Numbered from the stretch's first letter, positions 39,382 through 51,261 are shown. The stretch: DNA of 64,000 bases from Hepsetus odoe (GCA_017165825.1 CM029369.1:10486841-10550840), one strand, 5' to 3'. Program-made: numbers and translations. Notes: generated by a model not told the origin, from the sequence alone.

Positions 39382-41323
39382 GTGAGTCTAGATGCCTGTA
39401 ATCCCCAGTACAATTTTCTGGCACTGTTTTGGGATTAGAACCCCTGGAATTCCAGAGTCTGGAGCAACCAGTTGCCAACAGCAATGTGCACTTAAGAGGA
39501 TTTCAGCTCCACTGTCTGTTTGACCCCATTGCTTGGTTCCATGCCAATCTGTAGCCTATAATTCCACATAAAACCATAATTCACTCATCATGGCATTATT
39601 ATGGCCAAATACCAACACTGCACCACTGCACCGTCTAGTCTGCAGCTGGTCCGAATCCAAAACCGAATGTCCATTCGTGCTCAGGTGTAGTGTGGCCTCC
39701 AGACTGACACCACAGCCGCAATACACTGTTGTGGCACTGAGGGTGCTAGTCTAGATTCTATTTTAGAGCAATGCGTTGGAAGATGAAAGCACCGCCCAAG
39801 GCCTCGTTTGCCTTATCTGCACCAGTCGGGCCAAAAAGCCGCTGCACCCGTATTATTCTATAAGGAGGAGAGCAAAAAAGGGAGGGAGACAGAGGGGAGA
39901 AGCAAGACATAAGCTGAGAGGAAGTGTAGTTGCGTTAACCCTTATCAGCAGAGCAAAAATAGGGCGTGAATAATACTGCAATAGGATTTAATCCTTGTCT
40001 GGAAAAGAGTGTGGTGGAAAATTCTCTCTTCCCCCATCTGTCTTAATAATGTGGCATCCCTGAACAGACTAAATGCCCCCCCCAACTCAAAGATTTCCCA
40101 CAAACACTATACACCCTAACCCCCTTCGGTAGCTCTGAGTTTTCACTGTTTAATGGGAGTGCTGTTTGTCACAACGACACACACCTACTCCTTCTGAGTA
40201 ATGCTTCAATATATGGTACCAGACTCACACACTAATGCTTAAGGACTCATTTGAAGATGACTGACGAGGGCCTTTAAGGTCTAATATGACTTCTAGCATC
40301 TGTCGTTCCTACTTCATTACAAGTGTTTGTCCTTTAGCCGTGCTCATGGGCTGTAGCTGTGCTCCTCCCCAGCACGCTGCAATGGATCAATGGGCTGTCC
40401 CCACCTATTATGTGAATGGAGTACATGCTCAGTTATGTTCAGAGATCTGAAAGCTGGGAGTCTTTTGAGAACAGAGCTCAGCACTTGTAGCCTAAATGGC
40501 TCTATTGCATTTACACCACATCTAGATATGCTGGCTGTCCAAGATGTCATCAAAGAGAGCAAGAGTCGTTTCAACCATTTGTTCAAGAGACATTTCTGTT
40601 TCAGATCTCATGTGTGCTGTAGAGAGAGGAAAATCAATGCATATGATCAATACAAGGCTACTACACCCCTGTGTGGGTATTTCTGTGTCTGGGTATAAAA
40701 AATAAATTCTATTTTGTAGAGTAACCCCCACCTACACACACACACACACACACAAAAATCCTAAATCACATCTGTTGGGATGCAGATGTCAAGGAATTAG
40801 GACACATTGAGGGAGAGTGGCAGTGAGAGTTGGTCTGATTATGTGGCTGGGCAGCTAGAAAGGAGTGAAATGAGAAATGTGAAACACCTCATTAGACCTA
40901 GATCCCTCTGCATTTCAATGTGACTACAGTAGAAACACATAGCTCCTGATCCACGCTGTTCTTCACAGAGCTCTGCTCCCCCCGGGGACCCCGCCAGTCT
41001 GACTTCTCATCTGTCTGTCTGTAAAATGAGGATTTAACGTATTAAAAGCCAGACTGGATTGTCTGAGAGTTCATTATGGGGGGTGGGGTGCCAGGGGTGT
41101 CTGTTGTTGTTGAGTAAATATCTGTGGAAACAATATGATTTCGGATGTTGAGTGCTGAACTAATGACTTTATGAACCTATATGTATATTTTGACATTCAC
41201 GTTATAGATGTGGAGTAGTATTATTGTGTAATACTTTTATATGTGTAAAAGTACCAATTATTAAGAACAATATGGAACAGCAAGCCTTAAAATGTGAACC
41301 CTTTCTATGTGTGTATTCTGCAG
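39382..41323 (+). other. nrp2 intron 4 (1.9 kb)
   Basis: Phase 1 intron inside CUB a2. It contains short C-rich and (CA)n stretches (about 40735-40754) and no recognised element. Confidence 0.9.
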
Positions 41324-41479
41324 TTGGACCTCTCATCGGCAGACACTGTGGCACTAAGATCCCTCCTGAACTCGAATCATCCACTGGTATCCTTTCACTC
41401 ACCTTCCACACGGACATGGCGGTGGCTAAAGACGGCTTCTCAGCACACTATAACATGACGTTAAAGGAAGTTAGTGACA
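41324..41479 (+). CDS. nrp2: nrp2 exon 5: end of CUB domain a2
   Basis: Encodes the end of codon 219, residues 220-270 and one base of 271. VGPLIGRHCGTK holds the last a2 cysteine. STGILSLTFHTDMAVAKDGF is nearly identical to human NRP2 as I remember it, and supplies the last calcium-site aspartate of a2. NMT near residue 262 is a further N-glycosylation sequon. The acceptor is TATTCTGCAG. The donor is A|GTGAGT at 41480, followed within about 12 bp by a long (TC)n tract. The exon is separated from exon 6 by only 109 bp. Confidence 0.97.
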
Positions 41480-41492
41480 GTGAGTGTCTACT

Positions 41493-41544
<52 letters not shown>

Positions 41545-41588
41545 TTTCTCTGGCTTCAGTGACTGATTTATTTTGTGTATGTTCCTAG
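41480..41588 (+). other. nrp2 intron 5, 109 bp, largely a (TC)n tract
   Basis: Donor GTGAGT at 41480 and acceptor TTCCTAG at 41588, phase 1. Bases 41491-41538 are almost pure TC/CT, leaving little other sequence. The intron lies on the border between CUB a2 and discoidin b1. Confidence 0.95.
41491..41538. repeat. (TC)n microsatellite in intron 5
   Basis: Near-perfect CT run with one G at 41501. Confidence 0.95.
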
Positions 41589-41758
41589 ATTTTCACTGTA
41601 GCAATGCTTTTGGGATGGAGTCGGGCCACATCACAGATGACCAGATTACGGCCTCTTCCTCGTTTATTGATGGCCGCTGGGCTGCACGGCAGGCTCGCCT
41701 GAACTACGATGAGAACGCCTGGACGCCAGCTGAAGACACAAACAAAGAGTACATACAG
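41589..41758 (+). CDS. nrp2: nrp2 exon 6: start of discoidin (FA58C) domain b1
   Basis: Encodes the end of codon 271 and residues 272-327. FHCSNAFGMESGHITDDQIT is the b1 start, with Cys274 expected to pair with the cysteine near residue 424. The exon forms half of the pocket that binds C-terminal arginine of VEGF and similar ligands: Trp301, Thr316 and Asp320 are present (DGRW, WTPAED). The position equivalent to NRP1 Tyr297/NRP2 Tyr299 is Phe296 (codon TTT at 41663-41665). The exon ends exactly on a codon (EYIQ) with donor CAG|GTGAGC. The acceptor is TTCCTAG. Confidence 0.97.
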
Positions 41759-42431
41759 GTGAGCACCCAGAATTCAGATCGTAGAGGGGCAGTTTCAGCA
41801 TGGTTTGGCATTTTCTCCACTTCCTCACACTCAAGTTGTTGGGAAAATCATTAAAGCCCTGGCATGTTGGCAGTGCACTTCTATGCTGTTAATTCAAGCA
41901 GTGTGTCTATAGTTGAATACCTGTACCAGCAATGGGTGCTTACACATCAAAAGTCCAAAAAAATATCTAAGGATCGTCTTGCTTTAGGAGTATTTCTGAA
42001 GCACCCATAAAGCAGCATGCCAGTTTATAAATTTCTGATGGGCACTATGTAACCCAGCACTGTGTGTTTGGGTCAGCATGTGTAGACGCTGGCCAGTGGC
42101 GTTCCTACTGGACACCCAGCTGCTGCACTGTGTTAACACTTAGCAACTGTCTAGCTGGGAAGGCATTTTGGCACACAGCTTTTGTGAATGTCAGGAAGCC
42201 TCAGGACCATGCCTTACAGCAGTGTTCACTCTAACCTGAATAAAGGTTACACGGAGTAAAGGAGTGCACTAATACATGCATTATTTCCACAGCAGAGAAC
42301 ATACAGTTATTACCATAAAGAAACTATCTGAATGTTTAAACTGTACTGACATCCCACATGTAAAACAAGCACGTTCAGTGTGTATGGGCATTTTCAGTGT
42401 GAAAGTACTGCACTTCACTTGTTTCTATATT

Positions 42432-42433
<2 letters not shown>

Positions 42434-42477
<44 letters not shown>
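42434..42477. repeat. (TG)n microsatellite
   Basis: Perfect dinucleotide run in intron 6. Confidence 0.95.
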
Positions 42478-42478
<1 letters not shown>

Positions 42479-42657
42479 TAAACTGAACTGAACTGTCAGC
42501 AAAAGACATTAAGATCTCATCACACCCACTGCTCCTCCTGGCTGCTTCAGCGATGACACATAGAAGGCACAATCTCACCTCATCTCCTCCCTCTCTCCCT
42601 CTCTTCTCTTTTGCTCCCTCCCTTTCTCTGCTTCTGTCTTTTCTCTGCCATCTCCTC

Positions 42658-42663
<6 letters not shown>

Positions 42664-42709
<46 letters not shown>
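42664..42709. repeat. (CT)n microsatellite
   Basis: Perfect dinucleotide run at the end of a C/T-rich stretch starting near 42580. Confidence 0.95.
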
Positions 42710-42710
<1 letters not shown>

Positions 42711-43117
42711 CCCCTCTGTTCTCCGGGTGGAGGTTGATGATGCATGGCTGGTTCTGATGGTAACAGCCACTTGATTGATGAGGGTCCTTTGCTGAGAATA
42801 AATAGTTAGCAGCAGTCCTCTGTGCTATTGATTTTTTGTCTAGGTGCGTTTCTCTGTGGCCTTAAGCAGCCACGCCAAGGGAGGTGTGTGTGCATGCAAG
42901 CACACGTGTGAGGGTGTGAGTGAAAGCCACACCTGCCTTCCTGACAGATAACAAACACTGCAGTTTTCCTCCTCATGTTCAGATGACACCTTGCTGAGAG
43001 GATAGAGTGGGGCGTCATGTGTAGAAACCTGTGGCTACTGCTGCTGAATCATTGATGGGAAGCCTACACTGAGAAGCAGTGACCAAAGAGCAGTGCCTTC
43101 CTCATCTTTAGCAAGGC

Positions 43118-43283
43118 AGTGATGGAGGTGGTCTAGTGGTTGGATATGAACCAAAAGGTTGCAAGTTCAGTTCCTAAGTCCAGCACTAAAACATGGTTTC
43201 TGAACAAGGCCCTTAACCCCAAGCTGCTCCAGGGAGACTCTTCCTGTAATAAGGATAACTATGGATAAGAACATCTGCTAAAG
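43118..43283 (+). mobile_element. tRNA-derived SINE of a second type
   Basis: Box A GGTGGTCTAGTGGTTGG and box B GGTTGCAAGTTCAGTTCC are followed by AACAAGGCCCTTAACCCC and CTGCTCCAGGGAGACTCTTC, ending ATGGATAAGAACATCTGCTA. This is the order of a widespread teleost SINE whose tail reads GGATAAAAGCGTCTGCTAA. It differs in body from the three minus-strand copies. Confidence 0.85.
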
Positions 43284-43792
43284 AGACAGGCAGAGACCGT
43301 GATGCTGTACCTTGAAGATATCTTATTTATATGAATACAAAGTCTTCCTGTTGAAGATCACTACTGATGTTGGTTAGATCATGATCAATTTCTTGTTTTC
43401 CTCCAGTGACCAAATGTAAGGCAATGCAAGGAAAGTAATGTGCAGTGTCCAAGTCAGAAACTAGTATTTACACTAACTCCCTTTCCTCATGAAGGCAAAC
43501 ATAAGTCTGTGTGCATGGGGGGGTGTTAGGCCCGAATTGATCTGAGCAGGAGTGATTAATGTCAGGCCTGGCGTCTGCAGGGAGAAAAGCCCTAATATTC
43601 ACCCAGCTCGCGTATCACTTTCATCTTTCTTCTGTTATCTTCTGCCTTATTACTCTCTCCTTACTCTTTTTTTCTCTTTTGTTTCTCATCACTCCTCACA
43701 CTCATTGCATACATTACTGCCTCTGCCTCTTCATTTGTCATGCTGCTATCTCCTCCACCTTTTGTCATCCTGTTTTTTTTTTTCTTCTATAG

Positions 43793-43948
43793 GTGGACCT
43801 GCACTTCTTGAAGGTTCTGACAGGAATCGCCACCCAGGGAGCAATCTCCAAGGAAACACGCAAACCCTACTTTGTCACCACTTTCAAGCTTGAAGTCAGC
43901 ACCAATGGAGAGGACTGGATGGTCTACCGCTACGGCAAGAGCCACAAG
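43793..43948 (+). CDS. nrp2: nrp2 exon 7: middle of discoidin domain b1
   Basis: Exactly 52 codons, residues 328-379, phase 0 on both sides. VDLHFLKVLTGIATQGAISKET carries the phosphate-like loop of the arginine pocket: Ser346, Glu348 and Thr349, with Tyr353 following in RKPYF. All of these match the known NRP1/NRP2 pocket. LEVSTNGEDWMVYR is a standard FA58C strand. The acceptor has a long T/C tract (TTTTTTCTTCTATAG) and the donor is AAG|GTAATA. Being symmetric in phase 0, skipping it would keep the frame but remove the ligand pocket. Confidence 0.97.
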
Positions 43949-44010
43949 GTAATAATGAGGACTTTGTTGGAAATGAAATAATAAAATAATAATGATAATA
44001 ATAATAATCA

Positions 44011-44584
44011 TATATATACAGCCATGGCCAAAGGTTTTGAGAATGACACAAGTATTTGTTTAGTATTAGTTTGCTGCTTCAGTGTTTTTAGAGATTTTGT
44101 CACATGTTTCTATGATAAACTTATAATTAATAAGAATATAATTACAAATATAATTACAAGCATTTAATAAGTTTCAAAGGCTTGTACTAACAATTACATT
44201 ACGTTTTTGCAAAGAGTCAATATTTGCAGTGTTGGCCCTTCTTTTTCAAGTCCTCGACAATTCGCATGACGGAGTGATCTCCAGACTTGTCCTCCTCAGC
44301 ACTCTCACCTGTGTTAAGAGGATCACTGAAATGATGTCAGCAGGTCCTTTTGTTGCAGGTCTGAAATGCAGTGGAATAGAATTTTTGAAAAATAAATTCA
44401 TTTTCATGGCATAGAGGGACTTTGCAAATGATTGCAATAATCTGATCACCTTTCATAACATTCTGGAGTTTATGCAAATTGCCATCATAAACAATGAGGT
44501 AGCAAACTTTGTGAAAATTAATATTTGTGTCATTCTCAGTTTTGAGACAAAAACAAAGTGCATATGTACATATTTTGGCCAAAA
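44011..44584. mobile_element. Tc1-type non-autonomous transposon
   Basis: The left end ATACAGCCATGGCCAAAGGT continues to GAGAATGACACAAGTATT, which recurs inverted at the right as AATATTTGTGTCATTCTC near 44518-44536, with a terminal TTTTGGCC at about 44573. The CATGGCCAAA...GAGAATGACACA end is a known fish Tc1-type inverted repeat. The interior of about 450 bp has no intact transposase. Confidence 0.8.
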
Positions 44585-45422
44585 AAGTACGTATGTATAA
44601 TATGTGAGACTACTTACAAATACGTCATGTATATAAAATACACTTGGCACATGATTTATTTATAGGTAGTTATATGCATTGTATACCAGTATATATCTGT
44701 GAAAGAGAAACAGAGGGCCTAATCCCAGTGCTATTTCATTTATGTGTTGGTTATTTATCATGGCTATGTTTGTGGTGTTATCAAGTTGTTAGTGTGTGCG
44801 TGTGTGCGTGTGCATGTGAGACTGCACTGCGGGACCCTAATAGAGCTGTTAGCCTTTGAGAAGAGAAAGATCTCTGAGCAGGGGAGGGCACCAGGCTTTG
44901 CTTTCCTCTCTCTTTTTTTGTCCGTGCTGCTGAGGTAGTGGCCATATGTGTGTTCTTCCTGACCGCCGCTGCGTCAACTCCTATGGAGTATCTGCCCCAG
45001 GTTAGCAGGCTAATAGAGTTCACTTCTAGCCCCTAATGGGTTCCCCGGTTTCGGACTGCGAGCAGAAACCAGAGAGGGGAAAGTAACCACATAGCCATCC
45101 CCAAAGGACTCAGTTTCCCACAAGCCTCCTGCACTCAGTCTGGATTGATGGAGTGAGCAGACGGGCAGATGTGAACGCATCAGGGTGGGTAGAAGGGATA
45201 AGGGGAAGAGGGGGTTAAAAAGGAAAAAGAGAGACAGAATTAGAGAGCTTAGAGACTCATAATGGATGTGATGTCTAGGGCATAATCTAGCCTTAGAGAT
45301 GTGCCAGCAGAGTCAAAGGAGAAAGTTCAGGGGATTTGTCTGATTTCACAGGCCTGTGACAAAAAAAAAAAAGACTCAAAATCCTGTTTGGAGCAGATTG
45401 GTGTAAAATCTTTTTATTTTTC

Positions 45423-45461
45423 TTATTTATTTGTTTATTTATTTATTTATTTATTTATTTA
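45423..45461. repeat. (TTTA)n microsatellite
   Basis: About nine tetranucleotide units, with one TTTG unit. Confidence 0.93.
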
Positions 45462-46870
45462 TGCTGTGTGGAGCTTATGGGTTGGGTGTAGGAGGAATGT
45501 GCAGGAGGAAATAAAAGCAGCAGAGTCAGATTCTGACCTGACCAACTGCCATTTGGTTCTTTAGGACTGGACCCCCTGCTGCTGCAGCCCCTACTTTAAT
45601 CAGCCAACAGATCTCTGAATCCCCATGTTTCCTGTTTACCTTGCATACAGTTTAAAGTAGTAAAGCTTTATTAAGAAATGCCACTGCGTCTCTTCAGGAG
45701 ACGTCTCTTCAGCAGGCGTTGCATAGCGAGCGTGACCAATCAGTCTCTATTTAAGGAGTGATAACCCACTATTTATGCATAAGCCTGGGAGAAATGTATA
45801 TTTATGTCGACTGCTGTGTTGGGAGACACATGCTGCCACAGCCCCTGTAGATAAATTGTCTGTCTGCATGCTTTCAGGCATTTTCATATTATTATTATTC
45901 AAAAAACTATAATTTGGATTAACATAAAATAATGTGTCTTTACTGAAAATAGCATAGACAGGCACTGAATGATAGACACATTCTCCCTCTCTGTTGCACA
46001 GACAAAGAGGCTAGAGATGAATGGAGGGTGTCAAAGGCTGTTAATGTGCTCTGAGTTGTCTCAGTTGCACTGTGAATGAATTCTGCCTCTGAGTCAGTTC
46101 TTTCAATGCCAGTTTACAAGCCTCAACTGAATCAAAGTTTTGTGTTGTGCCTATGTAAAGTTTACATCCATGCTTTAGACTTCCAGAACCGGCTGAAGAA
46201 TGATCTTTAGCATTTTGGCCTCATGAAATATAAACATTTCACAACTTTCTTTAAGTGACTGGGAAAGTAGCAGCCATGGGGACACTGATGTGTGGACCTT
46301 GGCAAATTTAAACATAAGGTTTGAAAGTAAATACTCACCTGAAGTTGGAAAAAAAATGAGCAGATCAGTCTTCAAATGTTCATAAGCTTCTGCATATAAT
46401 CATCCATTTCCAGCCTAAAAGGAAAATGACAAACAGACCTTTTGTATTCATCAGTGCTTATTTCATCACAAGACATAATAAGTAATTGAAAGGCTGCCAA
46501 GCTCGTTCTAGGATGGCTGTTGCTTATTTTGCAGTTTGCACAGATTCAGAGGTAGAGTGTTCGTACGTGTGCATCCTCAGGAACTGTTGTGCACAGCTGG
46601 GGAGAAGCACCGTGGCGTGTCATTGGGCTTGTGGTTGACCTGTGCATGTGTGTATCACTGAAAATGTGGTATCAGCATTGTTGTGTTTAATGGCTCCTCT
46701 AGCTGTCTCGCTCTCTGTGGCAGTTCAGCAGAGATGACCTTACTCTGCCTCCCTCTCTCCCTCTCTCTCGCTGTCTCTCTCTCTCTCTCTCTCGTTCTCT
46801 CTGTCCTCCACCAAATTACCTTCACCAGCCTCATTCACCAGCCTGCTAGTGCTAAATCAGTTCCGATAAG

Positions 46871-46871
<1 letters not shown>

Positions 46872-46928
<57 letters not shown>
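46872..46928. repeat. (CA)n microsatellite
   Basis: Long CA run, with interrupted CA units continuing to 46954. A (CT)n stretch lies just upstream (46755-46800). Confidence 0.95.
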
Positions 46929-46931
<3 letters not shown>

Positions 46932-47077
46932 GCACACTCGCACACACACACACACGTACAGACTCTCCCATTCTGCCCCAATCACTGGCTCATAGGACAG
47001 GACAGCTTAACATGCTGAAAGGATATGTACTCCCAGATCAAGACAAGGATTTATCCCCCTATCTCTCACACACTAAC

Positions 47078-47078
<1 letters not shown>

Positions 47079-47127
<49 letters not shown>
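47079..47127. repeat. (AC)n microsatellite
   Basis: Perfect dinucleotide run in intron 7. Confidence 0.95.
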
Positions 47128-47132
<5 letters not shown>

Positions 47133-48204
47133 GGTGAAATGCTTTTAAATCAATAATCTAGGCTATAAGTATATGCAATAATGAACTTAATCGAATTTTT
47201 TGAACCAAAGATTTATGTAAACAATTGTATTTGTATTGAAGTTAAATAAAAATGTTTAAATCTGATGCTTTATCTAAGCCTACCTTGACTTCAGTAGTCA
47301 AGAAATGATTTTGCAGTTTTTATTAAAAATGAATCATGATATTTAAAAACTTGACAAAGTTAGGATCGTTGTAGTCCCTCATGCATGGTTTTACTCTGGT
47401 TTTCAAGCAAATATTGCATACGTCTTAAAAGTATAGAAATACACACACACACACACACACAAACTCTCATGCTGGTTTCTCACGTTTTCTGGTGGCCACT
47501 CCTTCTCTCCCGTAAGAAAGAGCGAGTGCGTCTGATAAAGCCATCAACACAGCGACAGGATGAAATTTATGATGTTTCTGTAAATGTTACTTTGTTCCAG
47601 ATCAATGGGAAGCATGTAGACTTGAGAGGTCTTAATCTCCCTCCACTCAGCTGAAAAAAAGAAAAACAGAACTCAAGCCAAACATTTGTCTTTCCTTCTT
47701 GTGTGATTTACAGTTGAACTGTGCCTCCTTCTCAAAGCGCCCTAACACCCGTGTGACAACTCCTTCAGGCTCTGCCGCTGTTTCAGGTCGTTAGCTGAAT
47801 CTGCTGGATGCGTTATAGGGTTTAATATGCTGTTAGGGCAGAGGGCTGTGGGCCGTTAGGAGCATATGCTTTGTGCGTTAATGCAGAAGGTTCCCGAGGC
47901 AATTGCCGCTCACAGAGAGCCGTCATAGGAGATTTCATCATGAACGTGCTGAAGACTGAAGTCTGACAGCTCTGTCCATCTCCTGGAATTTCCTGACAGC
48001 TCAAGGAATGGGCAGATAAAGCACAACTGAGGCCAGATCCCAAATGGCAGTGTCTTGCCTGGTGTCCTGCCCGTCATGTCATTGCACTACACTGTGGAAG
48101 GAAACTAATTCAGTAATAATTTATAATGAGATACATATTAGCACATTAATATATATTCTACCTTTTCATATACAGATATTATCTTGCTTAACTTTTTGCA
48201 GTTT

Positions 48205-48456
48205 GTGAAGTGAAAGTGACTATTCTTGTCATGGTGAGTACACACAGCGAAACACAATGAAATTGGATCTCTGCATTTCATCCATGTGCAAACACACATC
48301 GTGCAGCAGGGGGCAGCTATGAAAGCAACTGGGGAGCAGTGACGGGGACAGTACCTTGCTCAAGGGTACCTCAGGGCTACCTACTGGTAAGGGGTTTGAA
48401 CCCACAATCTTTCCATTCTGTGGCCAAACTCCCTAACCAATAGGCCACTGCTGCCC
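48205..48456 (-). mobile_element. tRNA-derived SINE, copy 3
   Basis: Best preserved of the three copies. The reverse strand reads GGCAGCAGTGGCCTATTGGT (box A region), GGGTTCAAACCCCTTACC (box B), AGCAAGGTACTGTCCCCGTC, and a tail ending CACTTTCACTTCAC. Same orientation as copies 1 and 2. Confidence 0.85.
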
Positions 48457-49984
48457 TTGATGGTTGCTGTTATGATAGTTTACTAGGTTTCCATATATTA
48501 TTTTTTCCAAAAACTCCTAAACATTCTTCTCCTACACTTAATATTTTCATTTTTGTAATGCAGGGCAAGAGAAAGTATTCTGTAAGCAGAGAATACTTTC
48601 CCTGAGCACTGATATATTTTTCCCATGTTTGCTGAAGAGAACATTCCCACAACATTCAGTAGTAACCAGCTTTTCTTAAAAAATGGCTGTGTAAACATTT
48701 CATTCAATACATTTTTCAGATGCTTATTACTGTTGGGACAGTAAGGTGGTGAAAAACAAAAACATTATCATTCCTCTCCTGTCCACCAAATTTAGAACAA
48801 AGCAGAGAATATAATCTGCATCAGTGGTCAGATTTTTTCAGTCTGCGTAAGGATTTGGTCGCTCAGACATCTGTAATCCACAAAGCAGTTCATTTTTGGA
48901 TTTATGAACTGCCTAATGTGCAAAATAATCCCAGCAATAAACAGCCAACATGTCAACTGCAGGAGCAGAGTCTTCAGAACAGAATGCAGTCTATTTTATT
49001 ATCATGTAGCAATTATATTAAAGTGGAGGTGCACAAAGAGAATGAACTCTGTGCAATGATTCGCATTTAAACACGATGAAGAGAGTAAATACTGGGCTAC
49101 GCATGGCAGTAAGTAGTCTCTCTGGATGGTCTAATGTACATGAATTATATTACATCCTGTTATCACTTAGTGGCTGAGAGGTATTATGTAATTTTACTAT
49201 ACTGTTAACATAATGTGTTATATGAGCATTAATTGTTTTATTAAAAGACATAAGGCAATACCACAAGAACACAACTATGTGCATTACCAGGAATGTGGGA
49301 AGTGTGTTTAAAGTTGGGGTTGCCAGAATTTCTGACACATTTTGATGACATAATTGGCCATAATGTTATAAATCATTTGTTTTTTGAATGATTTTTGAAA
49401 TTAATCAACGGAACATTGTTGTTGTATGGAGGAATGGCATATAACTACCACATCCAACCACTGATGCACATCCTCACTCGGTTGCTAATGAACAGCCATT
49501 ATAGGAATCAGCTTGTTTGTGATCAGTCACAGATATGCAGCTACTTGTTCCAGTGAGCCCTGAGTGGGAAATAGGCTGTAGATTGGCAGTCGCTGTGAGT
49601 CAGGAGCCAATAAGGTTTCTCTGCAAAGTCACATGGTGCAGCAGTCAGCAGGGCTAGAAGGGAGCAAGGTCAGGACTCCAGGGCCACTGCTGAGGGAGAT
49701 ATAGCCTGGAATTTACAGATAGAAATAAAAGACACACGACAGCAGACGAAAAGAGAGAAAAGAAAAGGGGAATAGTTGAGCAAGAGTTGAGCAGGGGTTG
49801 AAGGATGGACTGATGAAGTCTGCAGTACACAAACATCATCAAAACCTTATCATTGTTTGCTCCTCTCTCACTCTCCTCTCTCTACCTCCTTGTCTCCCCT
49901 CCTGAGTCTGCACTGGCCTCCAGCCAACTGGAACCAGCCTGCTCTGTCAACATCTTCATCAGAAGCAGCACCAGCGTGTGCTGA

Positions 49985-50300
49985 GTGAGAGAGAGCAAGA
50001 GAAGGAAAGAAAACAGCCCATAGAAAGAGACAAAGAAAAAAGAAAAAGGGAGAAGGGAGGGAACGAGTGGAACAAAAGTGAGGATTAGACAGAGAGAAAG
50101 AGACACAGAAACAAGAAGAGAAAGAGCAGGAGAATGAAAAAGAAGACACTCGCAGACGGTTGGATGGAGATACTTGTTGACTGAGCAAAGAAAGAGTAGA
50201 GAAAGAAAAAGAGAGGAGGTGACTGGGGAAAAAGCGAAGGAGGGAGTTGGTGTGAGGGACTCGGGGAGAAGAGATAGAGATAGAAGAGTGATAGAGAGTA
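49985..50300. repeat. Purine-rich tract
   Basis: More than 300 bp of nearly all A and G on the + strand with few interruptions. It generates false open frames on the reverse strand (serine/leucine/phenylalanine-rich). Confidence 0.85.
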
Positions 50301-51259
50301 ATTGCTGGAGCAGAGCTGTGAGTGCTGACCACATTTCCCAGCGGTGCCATCAGTTTGAGGGGAAACAGCAGGGCAGCATGCCAAGGCAAAGACTGAGGGA
50401 CAGAATGAAAGAGGGAGCATGAAAGAGGGGTTGTAGGCAGGAAGGGGAATGTAGATGTGTCCAGTTTGTTGTAGCCCTGTTGTGGCTTTTTGTGTGTTTC
50501 TGCTTGTCCTGTATTGAGCCAGCCTTTGATGCTGGAACCCCTATGATATCCCCTTTTCCTTCACGCGCAAAAATGTTCCTGCTCGGATTTTACAGCCTTT
50601 TTCACCCTCACGAGGACTCCCCAGAGTTAAGTTACCAAATCCTAATGTAAGAGTCTGTCCACCTCTATCGTTTTCATCTCCAACCATGTACCTTCTATTT
50701 TCTCATCTCGCATCACTTTACAGGTCATCTTTGAATTTGTTTTGGGGTTGAACAATTTATCATTTTTTCAAAGTTTTTATGTTTAACTGAGCTACATTTC
50801 AGAACAAACTGGAGAGAAGTCTCACTTGAAAATCCAGTCACCATAAACTCTACTTGCTTGTTTTTTTTTTTTTGCGAAAGTGTTTTTATTTGCTGTTACA
50901 GTCAGTGTTTTCTTAAAGGGGAACAGCTCAGCTAAATACTGGGTACTTGGGTAAAAGACATTTAAACCCTTGGGTTTACAGATTTTAATGTATTTTTTGG
51001 TATCTATTGCAAATGAATCCTTTACTGCTGCAAACTGATAACGTTTAGAAGAACGAGGAACTGTGGGTTCACCCATATGTTTCCCTTTAAGGGATTAGTT
51101 TTAAAGGTTGAGACCTTATTTTCAAATTTTCTAATATCTAATTTTCCCTGTTTATTAAAGTTAATGGCAAAAAGATATTAGATTCCATTATATCAATAAA
51201 ATATTGTGACAGTTGTGAGAGGTGATCAAAGAATGAAAATCATGACATTTTCAGGTCTA

Positions 51260-51261
<2 letters not shown>

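Larger units (their letters stand above)
41759..43792 (+). other. nrp2 intron 6 (2.0 kb)
   Basis: Phase 0 intron inside b1. It holds (TG)n 42434-42477, (CT)n 42664-42709 and a + strand SINE at 43118-43283. No other feature was seen. Confidence 0.9.

Noticed and set aside
48205..48456. tRNA gene
   Set aside because: Box A and B are present, but a cloverleaf is not evident and the sequence recurs as a dispersed repeat with a shared non-tRNA body, so it is a SINE.
49868..50389. 173-codon reverse-strand open frame rich in Ser, Leu and Phe
   Set aside because: It is the pyrimidine strand of the purine-rich tract; low complexity explains the lack of stops.
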